Source: Ecdyonurus torrentis (taxonomy: Eukaryota; Arthropoda; Insecta; Ephemeroptera; Heptageniidae). From it: 64,000 bases of DNA. The stretch's first letter is position 1. Every line of letters starts with the position of its first letter. Location of the stretch: contig OX439129.1 of NCBI GenBank assembly GCA_949318235.1, positions 30,379,243 to 30,443,242 on the forward strand, given 5' to 3'. Made by a program: the position numbers and the translations under genes. Under the pieces are notes generated by a model. That model ran no database searches, was not told the origin of the DNA, and was given only the letters and a program-made list of their open reading frames with translations. Below, piece after piece: positions 35,804 to 49,970 of the stretch.

Positions 35804-37130
35804 GTGCACATTCCTCCGCTCCTGCGGCACAACACAACAGACCCTGGCAGTTATGTTCACCGCCCGCTCCTCGCCACTGCACAAAGAAAAGAATGCCTTC
35901 TAGGAAGCAGTTCAAGTCTGCAAAAGCATTAAACTTCTCATCAACTATACTTTACTTATATAATTTTATAGTGGATCAAAAACACAATCCCAATAAAGTC
36001 ACACTCGCCAAGCAACATGAGTTTTTGACGAGAACGATTTTTTTTTTTTTTTTTAAATCTCATGCATTTTTTTTTAAATTTTTTTTTTACTTCTTGTTAT
36101 TAACATATAGGGTTGCATTACAATTACACTCACGAAGTTGCTTTAAAAGGTATTGTAATGTCAATTGAAAATCTGAACGTATCGCATTTCAACGTATAGA
36201 ATTCTTTTCTTTGGTTCTCATAAACTTTTTTTTATTATTATAAACATTTATATATATATGACACGTTATTATAACTATAATAAAAATTGTGAAAATTTAA
36301 ATTAAATATTTATAAAATTAATGTCATACAATAATGAAAATAAAACCGAGGTTTACTGGAAATTTATTATCTATTCTAAATCTTAAAAATCACTTAATTG
36401 AAACAAGTTTTTAAAATGTTGTAAGATATGACTTGAAGGCATATAGGTTAAGTATTTCTGTCACCGTAATTTAATAAGATTTTTTTTTTAAATGTTATTA
36501 TTACTTATTAATTTTTTTCCAAAGTAATATGTGATCTAATTCTCACGAAAATACGTATTTTTTATATATGTATATATTTCTTTCAGTCTTTCTATTTATT
36601 TTATAATAATATGCATGTTTGAGTATTTAGTTGGAATATATAGCCGGTTGCTATTGAACTTTAAATATTATATAGCGTGATCACGTAGTCAAATTTTTAT
36701 AAAAATAAGGCGACTTAATATAAAAATATAATACTGCGTGTGTGTGTATTAAAATAAGACGTAAAAAAAAAAAAAAAAAAAAAAAAAAGGTTCGCAATTT
36801 TTAAACATAATATACTTAAAAAAAAAATCTCTAATTTCATTATTTAAGTGGAAAAATTTAGCATCAGGTTTAAGAGCAGAAGCCCGCTTCTGCTCTTGGT
36901 TCACGATGTGTATTATTGATGATTTTTGACAGCATTATAAGCAAGGGTTCGGCACAGGAAGCTACGTAGAGGGAATACTGCACGCATATTCAAGTTGAAG
37001 TTATTTGCATGCGGGAGGTCGACCTAGGACGTGTCAACGTTGATTTTTGTGCGCACCTAGATGACTGCACGAATTTTCATCCTCATAACCTTTTGATTTT
37101 TTTTTCTCTATATTTACACGGCAAAAATAG
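35804..37130. other. Gene-poor stretch with a 12-bp-arm hairpin
   Basis: No gene seen. AAGAGCAGAAGC (36872-36883), CC, then GCTTCTGCTCTT (36886-36897) form a perfect hairpin. A-run at 36765-36788. Confidence 0.4.
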
Positions 37131-37133
37131 CTT

Positions 37134-37265
37134 ACGTAATTTATGCTGTTCATAGCATAAATGTTGCTAAAATAAAAATAGATTTATAATGTATAACATT
37201 TATTTTATGCAATTTTATATAGTTATTATGCAGAATGTAGCATCGATTATGATATAATGCATAAC
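37134..37265 (+). mobile_element. AT-rich dispersed repeat (AGCATAAATGTTGCTAAA family), copy 1
   Basis: Shares CATAGCATAAATGTTGCTAA near the start and AGTTATTATGCAGAATG-TAGCAT...GATTATG near the end with 40145-40286. The internal parts have diverged. Candidate MITE. Confidence 0.5.
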
Positions 37266-40144
37266 ATTTTCTGATTACTACGTAGTTTTTTTTTTTTTTT
37301 TTTCTTCTGTCCTGTCCGTGTTCCGTGTATTATTATGTTACTATACTACCTTTTCATAAGAAACTTCTAACTGAAATACTAAGGAGCGAGCTATATCACA
37401 ACAGGAGCACTTTAATACTTCATAATTGTATGCATAATATTTTATAATTAATAAAGATTTAAATCTTTCTATAGTCGGGATTTTCTTTGATGTTTTTTTG
37501 TCTATTGATTGAATATATTATAAGAATGTTATTTATCATGTATTCCCATGATTCTTATATAAAAATGATTATCCATGATGGATTATACTATATAGTCTTT
37601 TTTTGTTTCTATATGCACATGTGCATACATTATATTTATAATTTACCAGCAGTATAAACTATATAATTATTATTTTTCCAAAGAAGTAGATAACATTGAA
37701 ATATATAAATAATTTATATTTATGTTGAATGATAACCTGTGAATTCCAAAAATATGTTACATTTCATGTGGTCATTATCGCTGCATTTTAATGCATTTAA
37801 TATCTGTTTTAATTTATGATGCAGCGGCATTTTTTTATCTTCATTCCAAAAATAGTTAATTTACAACATTTTTAAAATTATAGGTTATGTACTTTTTGTG
37901 ATAACTACATGGGTAAACATAATTTATTTTATAAAAAAATTTAAATAACACTATTTTTGTATTAAAAACAAGAAAATCTTACTAAAAAAATATTAAAATG
38001 AATGGGTTTTGATACTAAAAACAGTGTTCTATTTTGATTATTAATGTAATCAAATTTTAGATTTATATAAATAATTAAATAGTAATTTGATTATTATTAA
38101 TAAATAAGACTTTTTTTTTTTGAAAATGTTAGCGTGATGTTTATTATTATAGCCTACAGGTTGATATAATATTATAATGATCGAAGCATGCTTTTTAAGT
38201 TAAAGAAGGACTTAGTGACGACTATTCATTAGTATAGCCCCAGTCGTATTTGACTTTTATTTGGGTAAGTCTAAATCTAAAATCACTCTTCATCAACTTT
38301 ATAATGTCTTTTCTAACACAGTATATTATGCCAAATAATTATTTCTCACTCTTTTAACAAGTATTCCTAAGTATTCTTAGTTTTTACACAATCACAGGCA
38401 ACACGTATAGTAATATGACAATTAATTTATTGTATAGGAAGGACATGTATTTGCTTAAAATTAACCTGATTTAGTATAAAGTAAATAAGGAAAAAAAAAT
38501 TGATGAAATTAATAAAAAAAAATGCCTTTAGGTTTTTATTATTATTTTTTTTTGTCAAAAGTTCTATATACATATTTTTTTAATTTTTATATATTTTTAA
38601 TCTTATATATTTCAAAACTATAATAATAAAAATATATAAGAATTCATGTATAATAAAACATAATTATAGCCTAAAGGTTTTTTAAAAAATATATTATTAA
38701 AAATATTTTTTATGTAAAAAAGTAAATCATCAGGAGTAGTATTTTGTTAATTACATTTCTAACATTCTAAATGTTTTATAATTGAATTGTTTAAAAAAAA
38801 AAGTTCTATAAAATGCTATTATTATTATTTCTGATTTGCTTTACGCTATAGTGATATTATGCGTATGTGTTGTATTATTTGTTATGTATATTATACACAT
38901 GTTCAAGTGTAAATTCATAGGAAAATGCGACGAAATATCGAGGCTTTTAAAATTAGGTTATTGTACAATTATAAATATAGCAAATTGCATTCGATTCGAT
39001 AAGTAGTGGAAAAAAACTTGTCTCTTTAATTCTATTGAATTAAAGAATAAAATCAAACAATGACCGCATTATTGTTCTCAAAAATATTTTAATAGCGTAT
39101 TTCCTATTGACAACTTTGTGGTAGTATATAATATAATGTTTTATAGCAAGAATAAAAAATCTTCTGTTATTATTTTTATAATAGAATTTATAGAAGAAAA
39201 AAATGCCAGATGAAAAAAGAATTATATTTCGCAATGTATAACTAATCAAAGTTATTATTATTATTATTTTTTTGCTGTGGTATAAAAAGAGGCACACAGA
39301 CAGAAAAAAACGCAGAATGACGTTAAGTTTGATAAGCGCCATCCAAGAGCGCCTAGTCGGCGCTTTACTGCTTTATAATGATGCATGTGTCTGCAGAATA
39401 TTATGCTAAATAGTCGTGTATGTGTGTTATCAATATTTTATGTGTTTGAGCTCTTCTTCTTTTTTTTTTTTTTTTTTTTATTTCTTTCACGCAGTGCCTT
39501 TTAATCAGGACACAATTTTTGATAGTAACAGAGTAATATGCGTATCGACTGACGAGTCTTATTGGGCTTAGGTGTGGGTCAGACTTGTATAATCAAACCT
39601 AAAACTCGCACTTATATAGAAATAAAGTTTGTTTTGAATAACGCCGATTATTTAATATGAAAACAAGGCTGTTGCTATGGCGTATATTGGCTAGGGTCCG
39701 AGTGTGAGAAATAGTGCCACCCTATAATGCTATGAGTACTGACTGCTATGCACGACCAACCCTACATGTGTATTTGCCAATATATACGATTACACGGCAC
39801 TGAATAGTATTAGTTCCTATCCATCAGTTCAATAATGGATGTAAATGGTGATTAAAAATTCTGTAAAAAAAACGTATTATAGTTTGAAACACATAAAAGA
39901 GTTTCTAGTTTCACTATTTTTGTTTTTGTCCGGCTTCACTATACCCTAGTTTTCTCGAAAACCTCCAAAACAAGATTCCGCAATGCTAGTATAGTATAGG
40001 AAATTAGGGGCTCTAGCAGATTTTCCCGCACCGCCCGTGATTGACAGGCGCGTTTCACCGTAAGTTGTATTGTAATAATAATAATAATGTTTAAAAAAAA
40101 GTTAATAAAAGCACTGAACATTATGCATGCACGGTATAAATAAA
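37266..40144. other. Gene-poor AT-rich stretch
   Basis: No gene, array or transposon end recognised. Homopolymer runs and short AT palindromes only. A more G+C-rich patch lies at about 39660-39760. Confidence 0.4.
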
Positions 40145-40286
40145 TTACGTAATAATTATGCTTCATTTATGTCATAATAGCATAAATGTTGCTAAATTAG
40201 AACATTATTAATAATTATATACTGTTAAACATAATATTAATCAACGTAGTTATTATGCAGAATAGCATAGATTATGCTATAGTGAA
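40145..40286 (+). mobile_element. AT-rich dispersed repeat (AGCATAAATGTTGCTAAA family), copy 2
   Basis: Second copy of the element at 37134-37265, same orientation, 3 kb away. ATAGCATAAATGTTGCTAAA and GTAGTTATTATGCAGAATAG are the clearest shared blocks. Confidence 0.5.
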
Positions 40287-42195
40287 CAAATAGTACTGAA
40301 AATGAGCTAGCATAATTATTGGATATTTATTTTTGTTTGTGTGCAATGCAGCCAAAATGGTATTTAATCGGCCTTTGTCATAATTTTATTGCTTGTATTT
40401 CCCCGATGCTCTTATACACTTTGCTACTTTTTAAATAATTTATATTGGGAGATTTAGTTTTTCAAATTACTGTGAACCAAATATTACTTATTTCTACCAA
40501 AAATAAATAAAATAAACTTGGTAAGAAATACATGATGCACAATATTTGCAACTACAATTTTATCCTTATATGAACTGGAAATTATAAAAATCCACCTTCC
40601 TTCTTTTTAGCTATGGAAAAAATAATAATAATAAGGACACTTATGCATGTTTTTTGTTATTTTATTTTTGCATTCTAAAGAATGGTATTTTATTCATAAA
40701 ATAGAAAACTGTAGTTTAGTATAATATTATAGTCTACAATCTACATTACACGGTTGATTTCATGAACGAATATGAAATTCCATAACATTGAATACACTTT
40801 GTTATTCGATCAATGATATTTTTTTTTATATGATTATATTCTATCAAACTTTTATAAAAAAGAAGAGAGACGGTTTTGTAGGTCTTTCATCTTTCTCTCT
40901 CTTCTTTTTTATATACACCATACCTTATATCAAATATTTTCTTTCTATTGAATGTTAGTTTGCTATTCATATTATGAGAGAGTGAGAAAAGATGATTATG
41001 ATTGTTTGATACACAGCAAGGCTAGTGCACTAACAATGCAGTTATCAAATTTATACCTCGGGCTGTATTACACCTTTTTTTTTTTATATATTATATAACA
41101 TTATATACATATCGGTGCGAGTTGGCGTGGGAACTTGTATTATTATACATACTTATATTTAGAGAGGACCACACGTTATAAAGGTGGCTGATATTTGAGT
41201 AGAGACGGACGAACGCAAGATTTTGCATGACGGAGGGGGTCCAAGTCCACCAAACTGCTGTAGCGTTTTTTTTATTATTATTATTATTTTTTATGAAACT
41301 TGCTTCAATATTCATTGTAATATTTGGTCCCTCTTCGAACCTGCGACCGTTGGGGGGAGTGGAGTCCACACCCGAAAATTTTCTTCGGTATACGTTACCA
41401 CGTTGAGGAACCATCAGGAACCACCGTTGATATTTTATTTTACATACTTGAAGGAAGTTCGCTCTTGTAATACATAACATAACATTTAACATAGGGATGT
41501 GCGGCTTTTTGATCCCGTGCTTATCAGGGCACAGGAAGTGAAGGAGGAGAAGGGGGAGTGAGTTATACATACATATGGACCAGGTGGCGCCGCTTTGGCC
41601 CGCGACAACAATAATCCTGTCTTGTTCTGTTGTATCCAGCTTCTATAGTTTCTTGACGTTGCACGTGCAGTGTGTACAAAATGTACACAAAGTGTATTTT
41701 ATTTCATTCGTTGCAACTAGCATTCCTTTTTGTAACAGAATTTTCGTTTTTCAAGCATTCAACATTTAATCAGTATCCGTCAACAGTTAAATATCGAGAT
41801 AGTTTTTTTAATGCTCATTTCATTATTCAAGCAAAAATTATATTTTGAATCATTGAAAATAAAAATCAATGGAATTATCTTTTACTAATAAGATAATCTT
41901 GATCGAGTCTTGACATTTATCGTATCGTATAGATTTGCTTGAGTTGCAATTTTTTAATTACTTGCCTGTTAACGGTGGTGACGTGTAACTTATCAGCTGC
42001 GCACGGGAAAACGACAGGGGGGGGGGGGGGGGGTCACTTGCATGATTTCCAATTCTCATTGCAGGACCATCCTCTGCGACTTTTGACAACACTTTACTGC
42101 AGTCATTGAATTTAGAGTGTATAACTATAAATAATATAAATTTAACTAAGTAACGCATTCTGTAGCTGCACTTTATGTTTTGGTTATAAGCTAAT

Positions 42196-42196
<1 letters not shown>
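40287..42196. other. Gene-poor stretch; longest minus-strand frame judged non-coding
   Basis: A minus-strand frame of 159 codons (41091-41570) matches no family I know and overlaps low-complexity Asn-Lys codons from an ATT tract, so I do not call it a gene. A G-run lies at 42017-42033. Confidence 0.4.

Positions 42197-42201
<5 letters not shown>

Positions 42202-42273
<72 letters not shown>
42202..42273. repeat. (TA)n microsatellite
   Basis: About 72 bp of pure TA repeat. Confidence 0.95.
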
Positions 42274-42278
<5 letters not shown>

Positions 42279-42880
42279 GTAATATGCGCTGCTAATAATC
42301 TACCTCTGTAACCTATATGACGTGCATATATAATTAGTTCTTTTTACTTTGATGTTTTTATTATATGAATTCATTCTATTTTTGATATCATTCTGTTTTC
42401 AGCTTTAATTAACTTAATTCCTGCAAGATTTATTTATTATTATTATTATATTTTTTATTATTATTTTTTTTTTTTGCAAAATTAAGTATTTTTTATAAAT
42501 ATAAATTTGTAACAAATTTGTCTTTAATCATAAAATTTGGACCACACATTTCCTGTCTTGTGGTAAAAACGTGTATCAATATTTTTTACCATGAGATATC
42601 AATGATTATCGCTCTATAGCCAACGAACTCGGTTAGTCACACCGCATTTAAAGGACACACGTGCTTCATTCGAAATAGTTAAATAATAAAATAATGATAA
42701 TAATAAAAATCTCAATATTTTTATATATTTATATTATTATTTCGTCAATACTGAATGTTCACCATGCCACTTTTGTTTAATTTAAAAAAATAAATGCAGT
42801 AAAACAAATTACACAAATAGAAATAATACCTAGGTGATTTTTTTTCCGCAGTATGTCCCTTGTTTTAAGCCAATAGGATT

Positions 42881-43147
42881 GCATTCATTTTAATTTAGTC
42901 AACGCCATTAGTGAGTACTAAATAACATGGACTGGTATGGAAATATATAACACATTTTGCTAGTTTAAAAATACTTTGCAATTTTTTGAGAGCATTGATG
43001 CTATTAACAATTGACTTAGGTTTTCAAGTATGCAAGAAAAATACGCATTACATTTTTTTCCCCCAAAGAAAATAGCGCGTTTGTTCTCTATGCTAAGTAA
43101 TTATGGCATCGAATTGCATTTATTATGACGGCATGCGCACACCCTAT
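42881..43147 (+). mobile_element. Dispersed repeat of about 280 bp (GTTGACGCCAT family), copy 2
   Basis: Begins near TTTAGTCAACGCCATTAGTG and ends near GCGCACACCCTAT. It is in the same orientation as copy 1 (25973-26256) and opposite to copy 3 (43412-43705). Copies 2 and 3 make an inverted pair with a spacer of about 265 bp. Confidence 0.65.
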
Positions 43148-43411
43148 GAAAATAAAGTGATATCGTTATATATATATTTTTTAAATTTTATTTTTCTAGG
43201 ATACGCATTAAATAATAATTCTATAAAAAACATTTGAAAACCAAAGTTAGTTACAAGAAGTTGTGCAGGTTTCTAATAAACTATGTGTAATTAATTATTT
43301 TTTTTACCATTTTACGTGTTAAAAACGCGTATAAAAGTGAGATTCACTAATTTAAAATTTACCGACCTCATGAGTGCAGTATCCCTATGTGAAAAGTAGG
43401 ATCCTGCATAT

Positions 43412-43705
43412 GGTGTATGAGCACGGCTTCATTCGGTATGCGCTTCGACGCCATACTGGAGCAAGGAATAACATTGAGCAGCATAGGCCAAACGTAGTTT
43501 TTGGCTATTTTCTTTGAAAAATTAGCTAATTATCTTTTGTTATATATTATTTTTCTCTCATGACTTCAAAACGTAATTCAAACCTGTGTTAACAACATTA
43601 TTTTGCAAAGTATTTTTAAACTGGCAAAATGTGTCATTTTTCCATACTGGACCATGTTATTTAGTGCTTACATATGGCGTTGACTTTTGTATGAATGTAA
43701 TCACC
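43412..43705 (-). mobile_element. Dispersed repeat of about 280 bp (GTTGACGCCAT family), copy 3, inverted
   Basis: In reverse complement it reads AAAAGTCAACGCCATATGTA, CTAAATAACATGG, CACATTTTGCCAGTTTAAAA, ATACTTTGCAAAATAATG, GAGAAAAATAATATATAACA, AAAGAAAATAGC, CCTATGCTGCTCAATGTTAT, CCAGTATGGCGTCGAAGCGC. It is aligned with copies 1 and 2 along its full length. Confidence 0.65.
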
Positions 43706-44055
43706 ATATAGAAAACAAACGACACGTGGTTGGCTAGAGCGCTTCACCGATAACCTCCATTAATAATAAGTGCTCTGAATAGTGTGTTGGATAAAATTAT
43801 ATAGCAATTTATGTCATCCTATTTCCTATCATGCTAAATTATATAATGCTGCATGTATAATGTTTTATTTTTCAGATATTTTGCATATTTTCTATTAGCC
43901 TGGAGGAAAATTTCAAATTTACCATAATCTACGTAAACAAAATAGCAATTCAATATTATATAATCATGCAATTTTCTTTTCTTGATACTTGTACTGAAAG
44001 TCATATCAGTTGATCCAATATTTTTTAAGCATCATGCTTTTATGGTATATTGTAA

Positions 44056-44077
44056 GGGGGGGGGGGGGGGGGGGGGG
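44056..44077. repeat. Poly-G run of 22
   Basis: Uninterrupted G22 in a genome that is mostly A/T. On single-stranded DNA or RNA it could form a quadruplex. Similar runs lie at 42017-42033 (G) and 54984-54999 (C). Confidence 0.9.
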
Positions 44078-44944
44078 ATAACTGGGTTAATATTAATAAT
44101 ATTCTTACTTTTTTGTGTAATATACAGTATTCAAATGATTATAAGGATTCAAATTATAAATTTTTGTATAAATTACAGTTTGATATTATTATATATTATA
44201 TAAATTAAAATAAACCTCTATTAGTGTTGTTGTGTGGGCCTTTAAAAGTTGAATGTCAGTTTGATGCAGTTACAAATTCATTCATTCATAATAAAGTGAT
44301 CTCTAGCTCTTTATCTTCTCGCTAGCTGAATGGTGTTCACGAGTCATAGTAAACTGTGCATGCTGTTGATCACCACTCGTTGCTGTGGTGCATCGAAATC
44401 TTTTCCTTTCTTTGATTTTTGTAAATGTACGTTTTTTTTTTTTCTTTTTTTTTGAATTCAATTGATTTGTCTTTTGAACATGCCGCTATTTGACTTTTAA
44501 ATTCTTCATCAATACATTCGGTAATTTAAAAGAGTTTTCTTCTTCTTCTTCTTCTTTTGACGAGGCGTGAAACAATTTAAAGAGAACTTTGCGTCGATGG
44601 GATTGTTTGTTCCGGACAATAAACTGGCGTTGCATGGGCAGCGTGAAAGAAGCAATGCAAGTTATTAAATTTGTATTTTTTTTTAAGTGATCACAAGGTA
44701 ATAAAGGTCGCGATTTTTTCAGCATTATTATTTTTAGCAAAGTAACTTATATTATTTTTTGGTTGCTGGTGGACTTTTGGTGGGTCGGTCGGGCAAGCTG
44801 GCTGGCGGGTGATCTAGCAACATTCCTGTGTACCGCCTCCTTTCTTCTTCTTTTTCGTCTTTCTTTTTCAATGTTGGCCGCTGCTTTACCTTTACCTACC
44901 ATCATCCATTCCATCGAGGCATCTTATATAGCAAGAAGGCAGTC

Positions 44945-44977
<33 letters not shown>

Positions 44978-45109
44978 CAAGTTAAAATACCGCAAAGACT
45001 CTTGGGAACATTCCTATGTTACATCACAACAATGAGAAGAAAATGTAAAGAGATGAAGTTTGTTGATAATAATATAGCACCCCCTCTTTTGTGTTATAAA
45101 TTATTATGC

Positions 45110-45187
<78 letters not shown>
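45110..45187. repeat. (TA)n microsatellite
   Basis: About 75 bp of TA repeat with one CA interruption. Confidence 0.95.
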
Positions 45188-45191
<4 letters not shown>

Positions 45192-45529
45192 TAAATAATA
45201 TATTATATATTTATCATTTATTTATTTTAATAAAATCACTAAAATATGAATACAAAAGAAAGATATCTTCCACACCTTGTTAACAACAACATTACTTTAT
45301 CATGTTTTGATGTATCTATGGGAAATTTACATTTCATTTTTTTTAAAAGATTTTATTTACGTTGAATTCACATTAAATAAAATAATTTTGAATCATAATT
45401 TCATCATAATAGTATATATATGTACATGTATGATTGTTGCTACACAGCAATCGTCGTATACCCTTGAGGCGAGACCAATGAATGAATGACCCATGTAACT
45501 TATATTTTGTCTATTTTTTTTTTATCCGC

Positions 45530-46130
45530 GAGACACACCACACACAACTGGAAGAAGTTGTAGTGTTCTCCATGTTCTCCAAGACTAACTAACTACTCGC
45601 GTGTGTGGTCTCTTATATGTGCGAGCAAGAGCGCACTCTCTCACCACACACACCCTACAGCGGACACTTCACACGAACCGTCTATAAAATATAATTGAAA
45701 TAAAAGAAAAAGAAATCTTAATTTTTGGGAAGATGATTTTTTTTTCTTATATAGAGATTATTGAGGGAAAAAAAAAGTATATAAAAAGGCCCACTTGAAA
45801 ATCGGTGTACGTGCGTGAGGCGGTTACTTTTTGGCGAACGGTTACTTTACGAAAGGAAGTCGTGATGTAGTCGTGGGGTGAGGTGATATCAGGTTGGGCA
45901 GGTAGGTAGGCAGGCGCGGTGCTGAGAGTCAGGACGAACAGAGAGAGAGAGAGAGAAAGACCAGCCCCGAAAATCACTATACTATACACACCAAAGAGGT
46001 TCGTTAGTATGTGCGGGGGCGTCTTCAGGTTGCGCGTGCTAGCGAAGTCGGCAGGGCGCTGTCCTTATGGCAGGTGTGGCTGTTATATTAGATGGATATG
46101 ACGGCCGGAAGGCGGGGGCAGAAATCACGC
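45530..46130. promoter_or_regulatory. G+C-rich island with a GCGGGGGCG zinc-finger box
   Basis: Markedly richer in G+C and CpG than flanking DNA. It carries CA-rich patches, a (GA)n run (45940-45957), TATAAAATATA at about 45683 and an exact GCGGGGGCG (46013-46021), the EGR-type zinc-finger consensus. The 14-mer around that box recurs at 49743-49756. No coding frame is convincing. A promoter or enhancer is inferred. Confidence 0.35.
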
Positions 46131-47541
46131 CTAACACGAGTATTATTGCCTAGCCCAGTACAATACATGCTCATGCCAAAAATCATTGTTGTACAAAAAT
46201 AAAAATGATATACATAACATCATATATACATACTCTTTGTACTTATACACAGCATTATTTATTTATTTTATACCGCTCAAATTAATTGGATGATGTATTA
46301 ATTTTTTTGATCTAATCTTCGAGTTAGTGATCTTTTGCGGCAGCTGATCTCAATAATAAAGATAATAGTATGGTTTTGAGTAATAAAAAACACAGCTATG
46401 CTATGTATAATACATTCTTCCAAAGAGAATTATTTTTTTAATGTTTTTTTTATTATTATTATTATTTTTTTTTGTGACATTATAAAAGTTACTTTGTAGT
46501 ACAAGTGATGGGAAAAATTTGATGAAATACCGGCGCACGTGAAATGATTTTACCAGAGTATAAAGGGTCAATGATTCATTCAGTATAAAAGGTAGTTTTC
46601 GTTATTTTTAACTGAAGTACTAGAGGATTAATTCCTATGTACTTGACTCTACAGCAAGCATCATTCATTCATAAATAAACAATACACCTGCTTATTGATG
46701 GTAATTTATATGGAAGATAGAGTTTTATTATTCATTTGCATTACTTTAGGAGTACAATTGTTGTGTGCTGAGCAGTTTGCCTATCTAGCTAGGAGTAAAT
46801 ATATTGTGCTGCTTAGTCTTTTCCTCTCAATGTATTTGTACAATTATGTAATGTGTAGTGTCCGTCATTTATTTAATTATCTTGATTTCTCTGATTTGAA
46901 TAAATGTGGGTTACTGCTAGAGCCTATATAGTAAAACTTCTGAAATTTTTGGATTTTGAATAATATATTAGGCACACACTGAAAGATATACCTTTTTCTT
47001 CAATTTTTGCATTTTTTTTTTATGATTAACCTTAATATATTTTTATTTATCTTTCTAAATAATTACACAATATATACAGTATAATATGACGACTAATGAG
47101 CGATGAGGTCTAGACATTTTTATAATAACGTCGGTAATAATCTTTTGAAGTTTTTAGTTAACTAAAATAATTTTAACAAAAATATGTATTATATTATGAT
47201 GAGTGTAGATATTATACAAAATATGATTGATCATCGTATTCATTTTTGAACTTGATTACTTTTTTGCTTTCTTGCATGCCATTCAACATCAGAGACATTT
47301 TGTTTGATTGCTCCTAGCTAAAAATCTTCCTATCTGCTTTTTTCTCAGGTCATAATTAGAGAAATATATATATTTTTTGATGTATGATGCGAATAGTCTA
47401 GCCACTCTATTGGCCACGCTACGCCAATGCTTCAGCTCGTTAGGTGAAAATCCATTTAGCCAAAAGACATTGCAACAAGAGAGAGAGAGAGAGAGAGAGG
47501 AAGAAAGAATAATTTCTTGGCAAGTTTTATATTATCTATCT

Positions 47542-47580
<39 letters not shown>

Positions 47581-49690
47581 CTCGCACACTATTTTCTTTT
47601 AAATGCCTGAAGGTTGTAGTCACGAATTTTTTTAAGTATAATAAAATTATAACACTAAATTAAAAAAAAGAATGTCTCACGTTTTACACTTAATATATTC
47701 AATCAAGATTGTTAATTAAGTACATAATATATAAATATTATGTTTTAAAAATTGAAGCATGCATTATACACATATAAATATAATTTGTTGATACACACAT
47801 ACAATACATGACGTAAGTCTAGAAACGATTTGTTGAACTGCTATAATATATATTTAATATTAAAGGTAAGAAGGAAGCGTGTTGTTTGCACCCCTGGAGG
47901 TGAAAAAATGATGAGGGGTCTACTCCTTCACCTCGCCGCTCTCCATTTATCTTGAGTTGTTGCAGTAGAAGCGAAGCATGGCAGATCGGCGCGGCGTTCT
48001 GGTTTTTATCTTAGACCAAGAGGCCGCACCTTCGACTCACGCGCACGCAGTTTGCTATTGCTATAGTCTTGTCTGTTGGTCTGTATATTGCAAAATATCT
48101 ATCTATTCTATAGTATACCTTGTTAGAGGGAGAGAGAAATAAAAACAAAATAGCCTTTTAATTCCATTTTCATTATAGCCAGCTGATACCATTTGAAAAC
48201 TGCGAAACTTGCGTAATTTAGTTTCGCACAAAATCTCATACGTCATGTTATTATAATGGTAATACATAAATTATGTTATAAATATTAACTTTATTGCGTA
48301 GTCGTTTGTCTTGTTAATATATGGCATAATTGATATCTGAAATATATAATTATTAATATCCGAAATTTGCTCCATTTGTTTTGCTTTTAGTCGCTTTTTT
48401 TCCCCCAAAGAAAATGAGAGAGAGAGAGAATGATAAAAAGAATACCACAAAGAAGGAAATTCCTTTTTCAAAATTAGAACGAAAATATATACGATACATT
48501 TTTTTTCCTAAGCTTGTGATTCATTCGTTATTATTATTTAACATTTTTTCCTTTAACATTCCAAAAAATCATAAACATAATAGGGATTTATATAATATTT
48601 TGATATGCCAATGTGGTGTGGGCGTTGAAATATATAACAATAAACAAGTGGGCGTCCTATGTATTCATAACAAAGTTCATCCGCGACCTAATACAAAAGA
48701 ATTCTATCCCACACCTTCGATACAAAGGTGTCATAAAAAATAATAATAATAAAAAAAAGTTTTCATTGATATTTATCACATCAAGTTACAATAACATTTT
48801 TAATAAAATTACTAATAAAAAAAATTGTTAATAGATCCACTAACAACGATAAGTATTATTTAAAAACTTCTTGTTATAATTAATATATATGAAAAGACAA
48901 TAATATATAAATTAAGAAGTGTCTATTGTTTTTTATTGATACTGATTGAGTGTTGTGCATGAGTGGATGCGTGTTATTTGATGAAACGGATGGATGGTCC
49001 AAAGGTATAACAACTAAAAGCTTGTTGCAAGTGGCAAGTGCTGATGCTGTGTCAGATGAGAGAGAGAGAGAGAGAGGTGTAAATTTGTTAACTCCTCCCG
49101 ATGACAGGCTCAGGCTCACCTAATAATTTTCAACATCATATTGTCATGATTATACTCCCACTTGGATGCACGTCGTCACCTATTATTATAATGAATAAAT
49201 TAATACTTTATGCTTTTATGTATTGATCACGTTTTAAATTATTGAGGAATATAATAAACATTAACATTATATAATTTATGCATAAAATTTTAACAATTAC
49301 ATTTTTAAATCAAAATGCGAGAAGTTAAAGAATAATAGCAAAAGAAAGTTATTTTTCATATTGTACATAGTTATAAAAGATTTCATTTCTATATCAATAT
49401 ATATTTTTTAATGCTTCATGTAAAATGTCGGCACATCTTGTCGTGTAATTATCTTTACACAACTCCCATTTTCTCTCTATTTTTATTTTTTTGGCACTCC
49501 TTAGAGTAGATAGCAGATAATTTTTTTTCAACTTGGACAGAAAAAAAAAGTTTAAATTTCTGAATATTATTTATAATTTTTATAATGCTATGTAATTTTC
49601 TAAAACTTATATACCGGTACATATTAATCATGTAAGACAGGAATCTGCACAGTATTGCGCTGGTGCCTGAAAGTCGAATGATCATCAACA
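46131..49690. other. Gene-poor stretch with GA/CT tracts
   Basis: Contains (GA)n at 47479-47498 and (CT)n at 47544-47573, a complementary pair about 45 bp apart. A small G+C patch lies at 47880-48060 (TCGGCGCGGCGTTCTGG). No gene recognised. Confidence 0.4.
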
Positions 49691-49970
49691 CCGTGTGTGT
49701 GCTCGTGTGGACACACGTAACAACGGTGACAGCAAGGAGAACATGTGCGGGGGCGTGAGAACAGTATTAAGAGAAGAGAGAGAGAGAGGAATGTAGCAGC
49801 AATGTGCTGGAGTGACCGCTCGCTCGCTCACTCAGTCACTCTCCCTCTCTCAAAGTTAGAGTTTCTTGCTTGTTCACCACAGTCTGCAATGTTGGTGCTC
49901 AGCGCACCTCGTGCCTCACTTCTAGTGTTCGCCAAAAATCTTTCTTTCTCTCCCTTTCTTTAAAAAACTA
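49691..49970. promoter_or_regulatory. Second G+C island with a GCGGGGGCG box
   Basis: Carries ATGTGCGGGGGCGT (49743-49756), identical to 46009-46022, next to a GA tract, followed by CTCGCTCGCTCACTCAGTC. The open frame across it is not family-like. Confidence 0.35.

Noticed and set aside
41091..41570. Minus-strand frame of 159 codons
   Set aside because: Includes a low-complexity Asn/Lys stretch from an ATT repeat, shows no recognisable motif and has no splice context.
46695..46931. Plus-strand frame of 78 codons with hydrophobic stretches
   Set aside because: Not similar to anything I know; hydrophobic codons are expected in AT-rich DNA, and no upstream or downstream exon supports it.
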